Shown piece by piece: positions 6,633-13,417 of a DNA stretch of 13,417 nt. This DNA is from Pseudomonadota bacterium (GTDB lineage Bacteria > Pseudomonadota > Gammaproteobacteria > Steroidobacterales > Steroidobacteraceae), in contig JAEZFW010000045.1 in NCBI GenBank assembly GCA_023417315.1, positions 1-13,417 on the forward strand, read 5' to 3'. Both the position numbers and the translations under genes were made by a program. How positions within the stretch are numbered: the first letter of the stretch is position 1; each line of letters starts with the position of its first letter. A model generated the notes under the pieces. That model was not told the DNA's origin, made no database searches, and saw nothing but the letters and a program-made list of their open reading frames with translations.

Positions 6633-8924
6633 TTAAAGTGATTCGAGCGCAGTTCGCGACCAATAGCGCCTGCTCGCACGACGATGCTCTCGCACCTGTA
6701 TGACTCGATCCGCGCGCAACGACAGCTCGATCGCACCGCTCTTCGATGTCGAATAGGTTCGAGCCCCCGCTTGTCGCCATCGCTCGATGACATCCGCCTT
6801 CGGCAGACCCCACCGGTTGCGGTATCCGGCCGCGACGATCGCGACCTTGGGCGAGAGCGCATCCACGAAGTCTTGCGAGGAAGAGGTGCGGCTTCCATGG
6901 TGGGGGATCACCACCACATCGCTCGGAGCCAAGCCTGTTTGCAGCAGCATCGCTTCGCCCGCCAATTCGATGTCGCCTGTCAGCAATACCGAACCGGCAG
7001 ATCCTTGGACGCGAACCACGCAACTCGAATCGTTGTCATCGCCTATGAAGGACGAGCGCGGATGCAGGACCTCGAAGCGCACACCGTCCCACGCCCACGA
7101 ATGCCCCGCTGAGCACAGATCCGCCTGCTCGGGCCTCGGATCGACGGAGCTGCCCACGATGCTCGAGCGCACTGGCATGCCAGCGATCAGGGTGTTGAGT
7201 CCTCCGCTATGGTCGAGATCGCCGTGACTCACGACGATCATGTCGACGGTGCGAATCCCCTTGGCGCGCAGGTAGGGCAACACTGCCAACCGCGCAGCAT
7301 CGCGGCCACTTTGAAACGCGGGGCCGGTATCGTAGATGAGCACGTGATCGTGAGTACGAACGACGGCAGCAAGGCCTTGCCCCACATCGAGCACTCCAAG
7401 CTCGAACTCCCCTGCGGCAGGTGTCGGCGGTCGAACGAAGAATGCGTGAGCGCAGCAGGCAAGCCCCAGCACTCGCATCGGCCAGATCGATGGCAAGACG
7501 AGCAGAACCGATCCGAGACATATCGCAGCGATCCCAATCGCTCCCACGCTTGGGAAGTGCCACAGGGCCAGCGGACGGGCGGCCAGCCATTCGAGCGCGA
7601 TCCATAGCGCGTGCAGAAGATCGGCGGCGAATCCGAGCGGGAACGCGGCAATAGTCGGGCTCAGCGCTGCGCAGACTGCGCCAAACAGGACCACCGGAAC
7701 GACAATGAGCGTGAACAGCGGAATCGCGACGGCATTCGCCAGCGGCGAGACCAGCGAAATCGAACCGAACGAAACGAGCAACAAAGGCAACAAACCGATC
7801 GTCATCGCGAGTTGCACGCGCGCGAAGCTCGAGGCCGCGCCCAAAGGCTGCAGGCGACCTGCCAGGGCAAGCACGATGATGGCGACCGCACCGAACGACA
7901 ACCACGCGCCGACGGCAAGAGGCGCGAACGGATCCACGAGCAAGATCGCGAGCAGCGCCAATCCCAGCGCATGGCCCGTGCGCAGGTCTCGCCGCCACCA
8001 TCGGGCGGCGAAGACGATACACAGCATGATGGCGGTCCGCTGCGTCGGAACGGAAAGACCAGCCATGAGTGCGTATCCGATCGCTGCAAGCGAACCTGCG
8101 ATCGATTGCCCGCGAGCTGCAGACCAACCTCGCGATTGTGCACTTGGCCAGCGAACGATGCCTCCGCCCAGCCACGCGGCAATGGCCGCGATCATGCTGA
8201 TGTGCAGACCCGAGATTGCCATCAGGTGCGTGGTGCCCGTGGCCGCAAACACCTGCCATTGATCGCTCGTCATTCGGCGCGTATCGCCGATCGCCAGCCC
8301 CTGCAATACACCTAACATGCGCGCATCGTCGAGCATGGCAAGGCTCATCCGCTCAGCAATCCACGCTCGTGCCTGCGCGATCGAGTATTTGGATCCCGCT
8401 GCAACCAAGCGACGATTGCGCTCATCGACGCGCACGTAGCCGGTGGCACCGATACCCCCACGATAAAGGTAGGCCTCGTAATCGAATCCGCCTGGATTCG
8501 AGAAACCATTGCGCCTTCGCAAGCGCACCAGCAGCTGCCAACGCTCACCCACTCGAGGCTGAATGTCCGACGGCTCGTACCATGCGAGTTGGACGCGCTT
8601 TGGCATCTTGAATCCCTCGGCATGCGTTACATCGAATACGAAACGGATCTCCCGGTCGGTCGAATCGGGCAGCGAGGCCACGAAACCTTGGATCAGTACA
8701 TCTTCGCCTTCGAGCGTTTCAGGCAGATCGCCGGCGAGGCGTGCAGCCGCGTGGCCCCAAGCCCATGCGATACCAAGAGCGAACACGACGAGAAGCTTCG
8801 AGCGCACGAAGATCGCGAGCGCGAGCGCGATCAGCAGAACGACGACAAAGGATGTATCCGGCAGACGCGCGGCCGCGTGCACACAGCAGTGCCCGGCCAG
8901 AAATGCAAGTGCGATCCGTCCCAC
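6633..8924 (-). CDS. comEC: DNA internalization protein ComEC/Rec2
   Basis: ComEC is the inner-membrane channel that brings one DNA strand into the cytoplasm during natural transformation. The 763-residue protein is full length and has the three expected parts. These are an N-terminal DUF4131 region with OB-like fold (about 25-170), the multi-helix Competence domain (about 205-480, including THLMAISGLHISMIAA at 232-247), and a C-terminal metallo-beta-lactamase-like domain (about 508-735). The last holds LDVGQG (512-517), SHGDLDH (566-572), LTGD (648-651) and IPHHGS (673-678), so the nuclease-type metal motifs are present. The start is GTG at 8924, decided by an excellent ribosome binding site (AAGGAGG, 4 bases upstream). 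No frameshift is seen. Other competence genes are absent from the window, so function in uptake is inferred from the family. Confidence 0.95.
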   Translation of the reverse strand: MGRIALAFLAGHCCVHAAARLPDTSFVVVLLIALALAIFVRSKLLVVFALGIAWAWGHAAARLAGDLPETLEGEDVLIQGFVASLPDSTDREIRFVFDVTHAEGFKMPKRVQLAWYEPSDIQPRVGERWQLLVRLRRRNGFSNPGGFDYEAYLYRGGIGATGYVRVDERNRRLVAAGSKYSIAQARAWIAERMSLAMLDDARMLGVLQGLAIGDTRRMTSDQWQVFAATGTTHLMAISGLHISMIAAIAAWLGGGIVRWPSAQSRGWSAARGQSIAGSLAAIGYALMAGLSVPTQRTAIMLCIVFAARWWRRDLRTGHALGLALLAILLVDPFAPLAVGAWLSFGAVAIIVLALAGRLQPLGAASSFARVQLAMTIGLLPLLLVSFGSISLVSPLANAVAIPLFTLIVVPVVLFGAVCAALSPTIAAFPLGFAADLLHALWIALEWLAARPLALWHFPSVGAIGIAAICLGSVLLVLPSIWPMRVLGLACCAHAFFVRPPTPAAGEFELGVLDVGQGLAAVVRTHDHVLIYDTGPAFQSGRDAARLAVLPYLRAKGIRTVDMIVVSHGDLDHSGGLNTLIAGMPVRSSIVGSSVDPRPEQADLCSAGHSWAWDGVRFEVLHPRSSFIGDDNDSSCVVRVQGSAGSVLLTGDIELAGEAMLLQTGLAPSDVVVIPHHGSRTSSSQDFVDALSPKVAIVAAGYRNRWGLPKADVIERWRQAGARTYSTSKSGAIELSLRADRVIQVREHRRASRRYWSRTALESL

Positions 8925-8928
8925 AGCG

Positions 8929-8935
8929 CCTCCTT
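8929..8935 (-). promoter_or_regulatory. Strong ribosome binding site deciding the comEC GTG start
   Basis: On the minus strand this reads AAGGAGG, a full match to the anti-16S core, four bases before GTG at 8922-8924. It supports the GTG over any internal ATG. Confidence 0.85.
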
Positions 8936-8995
8936 GCGCGTCGATCTACTCCCACCCAAATCGCACCGCGACCTGCGATACTCCACCGTCGCCTT

Positions 8996-9541
8996 ATGCC
9001 ACGACGTTTTTTCAAACCTCTAAGCCGCCAGCGTCATCGATGGAAGGAACGCTGGTTCATGCAGCCGTTCCGCGTCCTCTTGGAACATCCTGTCTATTGG
9101 ACCTTGAACAGACGCAACGTCACGCGTGCTTTCGCGCTTGGCTTATTCCTCGCCTTCGTGCCACTGCCGATTCATTTCCTCCTCGCTGCCGTCCTCGCGC
9201 TCGTGTTGCGATTGAACGTCCCCGCGGCGGTTGCTGGAACGTTGCTGACGAATCCACTCACGATTGTGCCGTTGTTCCTGTCTGCTTATTGGATAGGCAC
9301 CCAGTTGCTGGGTGTTCCGCCCGATCAACACGTCGAGTTCGAGATGAGCTGGGAATGGTTGAGGACTGAGTTGGGACCGATCTGGAAACCCTTCCTGCTC
9401 GGATGCGCTGTGATGGGAATGTTGTCTGCACTCGCGGGCTACATTCTGTTGGGCGGTCTGTGGCACGTCACACTCGTGATGAGATATCACAAGCGCAAGA
9501 ACACTGGCCCCTCTAAAGAGTCCGAGAACACCCCGAAATAG
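8996..9541 (+). CDS. DUF2062 domain membrane protein
   Basis: This 181-residue protein belongs to the DUF2062 family of small inner-membrane proteins, whose function I do not know. It has a basic N-terminus (MPRRFFKPLSRQRHRWKERW), then HPVYWTLNRRNVTRAFALG (31-49). Hydrophobic helices follow at about 45-72, 78-106 and 131-162, with the family signature GTLLTNPLTIVPLF at 81-94, and a short basic tail. The ATG at 8996 is preferred because the N-terminus then looks like the family; the frame extends back to 8741 only through antisense comEC sequence. No clear ribosome binding site precedes it. The gene is divergent from comEC (71-bp spacer) and ends 15 bp from lolD on the other strand. I recall the same neighbour order in Pseudomonas. 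Confidence 0.88.
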   Translation: MPRRFFKPLSRQRHRWKERWFMQPFRVLLEHPVYWTLNRRNVTRAFALGLFLAFVPLPIHFLLAAVLALVLRLNVPAAVAGTLLTNPLTIVPLFLSAYWIGTQLLGVPPDQHVEFEMSWEWLRTELGPIWKPFLLGCAVMGMLSALAGYILLGGLWHVTLVMRYHKRKNTGPSKESENTPK

Positions 9542-9567
9542 AGCATCCGTTCTTCCTCAGGAGGGCC
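9506..9567. terminator. Possible bidirectional hairpin at the DUF2062/lolD 3' ends
   Basis: GGCCCCTC (9506-9513) can pair with GAGGGCC (9561-9567) with one bulged base, and AGAAC (9525-9529) with GTTCT (9549-9553) inside it. The structure spans both stop codons of the convergent genes, which are only 15 bp apart. Neither side has a proper T-run, so this is a weak candidate. Confidence 0.3.
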
Positions 9568-10243
9568 ACAGCTTCCCGTCACGCAGCGTCAGAGTGCGCT
9601 GCATCTTGGCTGCCAGCTCGGGCGCGTGCGTCACGATCACGAGCGCCGTGGCAAGCTCGCGATTCAGCTCCAGCATCAGGTCGAACACTTGACGAGCATT
9701 CGCGCCGTCGAGGTTGCCCGTGGGCTCATCTGCCAGCACGACGGGCGGCTTCGTCACGAGCGCGCGCGCGACTGCTGCTCGTTGGCGTTCGCCACCGGAT
9801 AGCTGGCCGGGGCGGTGCTCGACACGAGCGGCCAACCCGACGCGCCCAAGAAGCTCACGCGCACGGTCGCGGGCCTCTTCGACCGATACTCGCCGAATGA
9901 GCAGAGGCATCGCCACGTTCTCGAGCGCAGTGAACTCCGGCAACAGGTGATGAAACTGGTAGACAAATCCCAACGCGCGGTTACGCAGATCGCCCCGCGC
10001 CGCGTCGGAAAGCGAGTTGATCTGTTGACCCGATATCGTCACGGTTCCGGTCGTGGGCAGATCCAAGCCACCCAAGAGCTGCAGCAATGTCGTCTTCCCC
10101 GAACCTGACGCGCCGACGATCGCGACGCGTTCGCCCGGGTGTACCGCGAGCTCGACTCCAGTCAAGACATCCACGCGCGTATCGCCTTGCATGAAATGCT
10201 TGGCGAGCGCATGACAAGAAAGAACGGCGGAGCTTGCTGACAT
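9557..10243 (-). CDS. lolD: Lipoprotein-releasing system ATP-binding protein LolD
   Basis: LolD is the ATPase of the LolCDE complex, which extracts outer-membrane lipoproteins from the inner membrane and hands them to LolA. The 228-residue protein has Walker A GASGSGKTT (44-52), Q-loop Q96 in VYQFHHLLPEFTALENV (typical of LolD), signature LSGGERQR (148-155), Walker B VVLADE (168-173) with PTGNLD after it, and switch His206. The ATG at 10243 is the only fitting start; the ribosome binding site is poor. It lies 54 bp after the lolE-type permease and is the last gene of the operon. The MacB-type ATPases are close relatives, but two adjacent LolC/E permeases settle the assignment. Confidence 0.95.
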   Translation of the reverse strand: MSASSAVLSCHALAKHFMQGDTRVDVLTGVELAVHPGERVAIVGASGSGKTTLLQLLGGLDLPTTGTVTISGQQINSLSDAARGDLRNRALGFVYQFHHLLPEFTALENVAMPLLIRRVSVEEARDRARELLGRVGLAARVEHRPGQLSGGERQRAAVARALVTKPPVVLADEPTGNLDGANARQVFDLMLELNRELATALVIVTHAPELAAKMQRTLTLRDGKLWPS

Positions 10244-10297
10244 TGTAAGTACGCTTATGCTGAGTTCCAGATTGCAGACCGAAAGGCGCCGCGATGC

Positions 10298-11548
10298 TCA
10301 ATCATGTCGAAGTGCGCCAGCAGGCTGAGTGCGCGCTGCGCGCCAAGCCGGATACAGCGTGGACAAACAACACAGCCCGAATGCAGTCAGGCTGATCTTG
10401 AGCACGTCCCACCACTGCACGACCGCCGGCAAGTCACTCATGTAGTACACCTGAGCATCCATGAACTGCGTTCCCAGGACTCGTTCGAGCACATGCACCA
10501 GATCCTCGAGATTGAAGGCGATCAAGACGCCGAGCGCGATCCCTGCAACCGTGCCGATCACACCGATGGCGGTTCCCTGTGTGACGAAGATCGCCAAGAT
10601 GCTGCGCGGCGAGGCACCGACCGTGCGCAGTATTGCGATATCCGCTTGCTTCTCTTTGACGACCATCACCAGGGTCGAGACGATGTTGAATGCGGCGACG
10701 GCGACCACCAGCAAGAGGATGATGAACATCACTGTCTTGGTGAGCTGAATCGAGCGAAAGAAATTGGCATGCTTGCGAGTCCAGTCATCAATGTAATAGC
10801 CCTCCCCGCCTAGGGATAGCGCGAGCGAACGCACGACTCTAGGGGCCGCGAACATGTCCGCGAGTTGCAAGCGCAGGCCGGTGACTTTCTCTCCGAGTCG
10901 ATACAGCGTGGCCGCATCTTTCAGATGTACGTAAGCGAGATTGCGATCGTACTCGTACATCCCTGCCGCAAAGGTGCCTATCACTTCGAAGCTTCGCATG
11001 CGCGGCATCACGCCCGCAGGCGTGATCGTTCGCATCGAGGTGACGAGGACCACGCGATCGCCAACCTCCACACCGAGCGTCTTTGCCAATTCGGCTCCGA
11101 GGACGATCCCGTAGCCGCCCGGCCTCAGATCGTCGAACGAGCCTGCCTTCATTTTCTCGCCGATCGCTGCCACCTTCTCCTCTTCTTCAGGCAGCACACC
11201 CACGACCATCGCCCCACTGCTTTGATTGCGCGCAATGAGAAGGCCTTGATCCTCGATGTAGGGGGCGCTTGCGACCACATCGGGGCTCTCGGCAATTCGT
11301 GCGGCCGTAGCGCGCCAATCGCCCAAGCCTTCGCCGAAGGCACTGATCGTCGCATGCGACGTGAGGCTCAGGATGCGATTGCGCAACTCGCTCTCGAATC
11401 CGTTCATCACTGACAGCACCACGATCAACACCGCGACACCGATCGCGACGCCCACCATCGAGATCATCGATATGAACGAGATGAAGCGGTTTGCGCGGCT
11501 CGAGCGTAGATAGCGCCGGCCAATGAACAGCTCGTAACCAGAGCTCAT
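10298..11548 (-). CDS. lolE: LolC/LolE-family lipoprotein-releasing permease (second copy)
   Basis: This 416-residue inner-membrane protein is one permease of the LolCDE complex. It has a first helix at about 24-48 (ISFISMISMVGVAIGV...), a large periplasmic MacB-type domain, then three C-terminal helices forming the FtsX domain (about 272-296, 315-345, 381-403), with the cytoplasmic coupling segment VVKEKQADIAILRTVGASPR. The ATG at 11548 gives MSSGYELFIGRRYLRSSRAN, the usual opening. A TTG at 11578, 3 bp past the upstream stop, would add 10 residues (MDGQRRTVPR) and is less likely. It clearly resembles the preceding permease, so the two probably form the LolC-LolE heterodimer. Which is C and which is E cannot be decided from sequence here; the symbol is provisional. 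Confidence 0.9.
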   Translation of the reverse strand: MSSGYELFIGRRYLRSSRANRFISFISMISMVGVAIGVAVLIVVLSVMNGFESELRNRILSLTSHATISAFGEGLGDWRATAARIAESPDVVASAPYIEDQGLLIARNQSSGAMVVGVLPEEEEKVAAIGEKMKAGSFDDLRPGGYGIVLGAELAKTLGVEVGDRVVLVTSMRTITPAGVMPRMRSFEVIGTFAAGMYEYDRNLAYVHLKDAATLYRLGEKVTGLRLQLADMFAAPRVVRSLALSLGGEGYYIDDWTRKHANFFRSIQLTKTVMFIILLLVVAVAAFNIVSTLVMVVKEKQADIAILRTVGASPRSILAIFVTQGTAIGVIGTVAGIALGVLIAFNLEDLVHVLERVLGTQFMDAQVYYMSDLPAVVQWWDVLKISLTAFGLCCLSTLYPAWRAARTQPAGALRHD

Positions 11549-11581
11549 GCGCGGCACCGTGCGACGCTGTCCATCCAATGG

Positions 11582-12844
11582 TCACTCATAGCGCAGCGCC
11601 TCCGCGGGTTCGGTCGCGGCGCCCCGCAAGGCAGGATAGATCGTCGCCAACACGGTCAGGACCAAAGCCGTTACCGTGATGCCTGCCACCTGCGGCCACT
11701 GCACGTCAGATGGCACCTCGGAAATCACAAACACGGTCGGATCGAACACGTGCATTCCCAAGAGGTTCTCTAGGAACGGCACGATCACACCGACATTCAA
11801 CGCAAGCGCAAGCCCGACTGTGAGACCGAGCAAAGCACCGAACCACCCGATCACGAGCCCTTGGGTGATGAAGATGGCTACCACCGCATTGGGCGTCAGC
11901 CCCACTGTACGCAGGATGGCGATGTCGTTGCGCTTCTCGTTTACGACCATCACGAGCGCGGCAATGATGTTGAAAGCAGCGACTGCGACGATGAGCATCA
12001 ATATGAGCGTCATCATCGTCTTCTCGATGCGGATCGCACGAAAATAGCTGGCGTTCTCGATCGACCAATCGCTGACCTGATAGCGATCACCCAGAGCGGC
12101 GCCGATCTGATGCGCTCGTTCGGGAGCGACGAAGATGTCATCGAACTTCAGTCTGAGGCCGCCCGGTACATCCTCGGTTCCGGCGAGGGAAGCCGCATCG
12201 CTCAGGTGAACGAGCGCGAGCACGTTGTCATGCTCCTGCGCGCCGACTTCGAAGATGCCGCTGACTACGAATGTCTGGATACGGGGTCTCACGCCAATCC
12301 CTGCGATCACCTCCTCGCCGGCTTCCACGGTGGGAACCAACACCGTGATCTCATCTCCGACTCTCGCATCGAGCGCGTACGCCAGTCCGACGCCGAGCAC
12401 GATCAACTGTTCGCCCGCTCGCAGTTCGTCGAGCTGTCCGCGAAGCATTCGCTCGGAGATCGCGGAGACCTGCGGCTCGAGGCCTGGTTGGACGCCGCGA
12501 ATCGTCGCGGCGCGCAGCTCATCTCCTCGACCGATCATCCCTTGAAGCTGCACATAGGGCGCGACGCCCATGACGTTGGCTTCCCGACTGAGCTGCTCTG
12601 AGAGGCTTTGCCAATCGCGCATCACCTCAGGCGCCGCGGAGATCGTGGCGTGCGAAGCGGCGCTCAACAGGCGCGTGCGCAGCTCGCCTTCCAATCCATT
12701 CATCACGGAGATCACGACGATGAGTGCCGCAACGCCGACACAGATGCCGAGCATCGAGATCCAACTGATGAACGAGACGAAGAAGCCGCGACTGCGACTG
12801 CGTACGTAACGTAGGCCGATGTAGATCGGCAGAGGATGGAACAC
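11582..12844 (-). CDS. lolC: LolC/LolE-family lipoprotein-releasing permease (first copy)
   Basis: This 420-residue permease is the first gene of the lol operon. It opens FHPLPIYIGLRYVRSRSRG, very typical of the family, with helix 1 at about 24-48, a periplasmic domain to about 270, and helices at about 276-300, 320-350 and 385-405. The coupling stretch VVNEKRNDIAILRTVGLTPN is at 300-319. The GTG at 12844 is chosen because it places that opening at the N-terminus. Another in-frame GTG at 12904 would add 20 residues unlike the family. Neither GTG has a visible ribosome binding site; the bases before 12844 belong to the 3' arm of a long predicted hairpin. It is followed by the second permease after 33 bp. 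Confidence 0.9.
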   Translation of the reverse strand: MFHPLPIYIGLRYVRSRSRGFFVSFISWISMLGICVGVAALIVVISVMNGLEGELRTRLLSAASHATISAAPEVMRDWQSLSEQLSREANVMGVAPYVQLQGMIGRGDELRAATIRGVQPGLEPQVSAISERMLRGQLDELRAGEQLIVLGVGLAYALDARVGDEITVLVPTVEAGEEVIAGIGVRPRIQTFVVSGIFEVGAQEHDNVLALVHLSDAASLAGTEDVPGGLRLKFDDIFVAPERAHQIGAALGDRYQVSDWSIENASYFRAIRIEKTMMTLILMLIVAVAAFNIIAALVMVVNEKRNDIAILRTVGLTPNAVVAIFITQGLVIGWFGALLGLTVGLALALNVGVIVPFLENLLGMHVFDPTVFVISEVPSDVQWPQVAGITVTALVLTVLATIYPALRGAATEPAEALRYE

Positions 12845-12850
12845 GGTGAG

Positions 12851-12885
12851 GTGACTAGTGAACGGCGAACGGCGACCGGTGGATA
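12851..12885 (+). repeat. Degenerate 7-bp tandem repeat array, left arm
   Basis: Five head-to-tail 7-bp units, GTGACTA, GTGAACG, GCGAACG, GCGACCG and GTGGATA, fit the consensus GYGRMCG with decay at both ends. The array lies directly upstream of the lolC GTG start and is inverted relative to the array at 12966-13000. Confidence 0.75.
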
Positions 12886-12993
12886 AGCAGCGATGGTCCG
12901 ACACAAACCGATGAGGCGCGCGCCAGCGTCTTCGTTGGTACCGTAGTACGCCGATGCATCTGCATGCTCACCGTCCGCTGTCCGCCGTTCACT
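12857..12993 (-). promoter_or_regulatory. Long imperfect hairpin in the probable lolC mRNA leader
   Basis: Bases 12857-12881 and 12969-12993 form an inverted repeat. Read as minus-strand RNA, the 25-base arms give 21 Watson-Crick pairs, 2 G-U pairs and 2 mismatches, with an unbroken 11-bp run (AGUGAACGGCG) and an 87-base loop. The stem base can extend: GGUGA at 12996-13000 may pair with UCACC just before the lolC GTG. If transcription starts near 12994 this is most of the leader. A role in masking the start site is inference. Confidence 0.5.
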
Positions 12994-13000
12994 GTTCACC
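12966..13000 (+). repeat. Degenerate 7-bp tandem repeat array, right arm (inverted)
   Basis: Five units, GCTCACC, GTCCGCT, GTCCGCC, GTTCACT and GTTCACC, are the reverse complement of the type seen at 12851-12885. Substitutions are almost all transitions, which points to slow decay of a once more regular array. The array abuts the candidate lol promoter. Confidence 0.8.
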
Positions 13001-13029
13001 GATATGTCATAAGGCTACCAAAATGTGAA
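13001..13029 (-). promoter_or_regulatory. Candidate sigma-70 promoter for the lol operon
   Basis: On the minus strand TTCACA (13024-13029, one mismatch to TTGACA) is followed after 17 bp by CATATC (13001-13006), with a TG one base upstream of the -10 as in extended -10 promoters. The -10 is poor (3 of 6). The predicted start is near 12994, giving a leader of about 150 bases. No other convincing promoter was seen between the two divergent genes on this strand. Confidence 0.35.
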
Positions 13030-13056
13030 CTGCGACAACAAATTGAGCCATGATGC

Positions 13057-13084
13057 TTGGTGCTTATGTAATCCCTGCTATACA
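13057..13084 (+). promoter_or_regulatory. Candidate sigma-70 promoter for the small secreted protein gene
   Basis: TTGGTG (13057-13062) and TATACA (13079-13084) are 16 bp apart, and TGC directly before the latter makes an extended -10. Transcription would start near 13091, leaving a leader of about 23 bases that contains the ribosome binding site. Confidence 0.5.
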
Positions 13085-13101
13085 GTCCAGCGAGTCATGA
13101 T

Positions 13102-13106
13102 GGAGG
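13102..13106 (+). promoter_or_regulatory. Ribosome binding site of the small secreted protein
   Basis: GGAGG lies seven bases before the ATG at 13114. It is the best-placed site in the right part of the window and fixes the start. Confidence 0.8.
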
Positions 13107-13113
13107 TTCTCTC

Positions 13114-13386
13114 ATGCGATGTTCTCGCTGGATTTTGTCGGCTTTGGCTGCGGTTGCACTTCACGGCCCCGTGCTCGCCGACGAGTTGACGATGACCCCC
13201 GCGCCGCAGGCCTCTCAAGATCGCCCGAGCCGCGGCATGTCGATGGAGAAAGTGGAAGCAACTTATGGCGCCCCGTCGCGCCGCGTGCCCGCCGTCGGCG
13301 AACCGCCGATCACGCGCTGGGAATATCCCGGCTTCGTAGTGTACTTCGAACACCACCTCGTCATTCATAGCGTCGCGGTGAGCTGA
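13114..13386 (+). CDS. Small secreted protein with a BamE/SmpA-like segment
   Basis: The 90-residue product begins with a clear signal peptide: basic MRCSRW, hydrophobic ILSALAAVALHG, and a PVLA cleavage site after residue 22. There is no lipobox. The mature 68 residues are a Pro/Gln/Ser-rich linker and then GMSMEKVEATYGAP (41-54) and PPITRWEYPGFVVYFEHH (64-81), ending HSVAVS. The G-M-S-x-x-x-V-x-x-x-x-G-x-P pattern resembles the start of the SmpA/OmlA (BamE-type) fold, with the strands after it. I recognise such small periplasmic proteins in gammaproteobacteria but know no function for them. It is divergent from lolC, has its own promoter candidate and a strong ribosome binding site, and is probably monocistronic as far as the window shows. 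Confidence 0.82.
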   Translation: MRCSRWILSALAAVALHGPVLADELTMTPAPQASQDRPSRGMSMEKVEATYGAPSRRVPAVGEPPITRWEYPGFVVYFEHHLVIHSVAVS

Positions 13387-13417
13387 CGCCCTGCTCGAAG
13401 CGCGCGAAGCGTGAGCT

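Noticed and set aside
6535..7023. 163-residue N-terminal extension of ExbB
   Set aside because: It covers the comEC end and spacer and lacks membrane or family features; the ATG at 6534 has a site and family-like start.
7207..8259. 350-residue frame on the minus strand inside comEC
   Set aside because: Comes from another frame of an intact comEC; composition (Arg, Ala, Ser, Cys) is that of a shadow.
8741..8995. 85-residue N-terminal extension of the DUF2062 protein
   Set aside because: Antisense to the comEC 5' end, Arg/Ser-rich, unlike the family.
12902..12904. Upstream GTG as the lolC start
   Set aside because: It would add MSDHRCLSTG-type residues not seen in the family and would run through the repeat array; no ribosome binding site.
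12851..13000. Repeat arrays as a CRISPR
   Set aside because: Units are 7 bp with no spacers, and no cas genes are present.
13387..13417. Inverted GC-rich bases after the small secreted gene as a terminator
   Set aside because: Pairing is short and imperfect, and the window ends before any T-run could be judged.

Overview
This window reads as ordinary chromosome from a high-GC gammaproteobacterium. The gene set (Kdo and lipid A genes, the Lol lipoprotein system, a long-tailed RNase E) means a Gram-negative cell with lipopolysaccharide. From memory, the order rne / ptp / kdsB / Trm112-like / lpxK / exbD / exbB / comEC / DUF2062 / lol genes closely follows the Pseudomonas aeruginosa PA2976-PA2988 region, without its murB. 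The comEC-msbA-lpxK-ycaR-kdsB order recalls E. coli. A Xanthomonadales, Nevskiales or Steroidobacter-type host is my inference only.

Layout. Positions 2-1066 (+) are the 3' end of rne (RNase E): a candidate membrane-anchor helix and a disordered, arginine-rich tail. It ends at a 10-bp hairpin (1080-1105) and faces a long leftward gene train. In transcription order from right to left, this train is comEC (8924-6633), exbB-like (6534-5917), exbD-like (5920-5483), msbA (5478-3700), lpxK (3629-2607), a small Trm112-family gene (2597-2406), kdsB (2406-1651) and a low-molecular-weight protein tyrosine phosphatase (1604-1128). Several junctions are 10 bp or less or overlap, so much of it is probably one operon. 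DUF2062 (8996-9541, +) stands alone, divergent from comEC and convergent with lolD. Next comes a second leftward operon, lolC-type (12844-11582), lolE-type (11548-10298) and lolD (10243-9557). At the right edge (13114-13386, +) lies a small secreted protein with a BamE/SmpA-like segment, divergent from the lol operon.

How the genes fit together. Nearly everything serves the envelope. KdsB activates Kdo, LpxK phosphorylates lipid A, MsbA flips lipid A-core, and LolCDE releases lipoproteins for the outer membrane. ExbB/ExbD is a proton-driven motor pair of unknown client, and ComEC is the DNA-uptake channel. I see no mobile element, CRISPR array, tRNA, rRNA or defence cassette.

The least ordinary sequence is the 269-bp spacer between the lol operon and the small secreted gene. 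It holds two inverted arrays of degenerate 7-bp repeats that can form a 25-bp imperfect hairpin. The hairpin would probably lie in the lolC mRNA leader, next to a GTG start that has no visible ribosome binding site. I did not find a convincing new multi-gene system.
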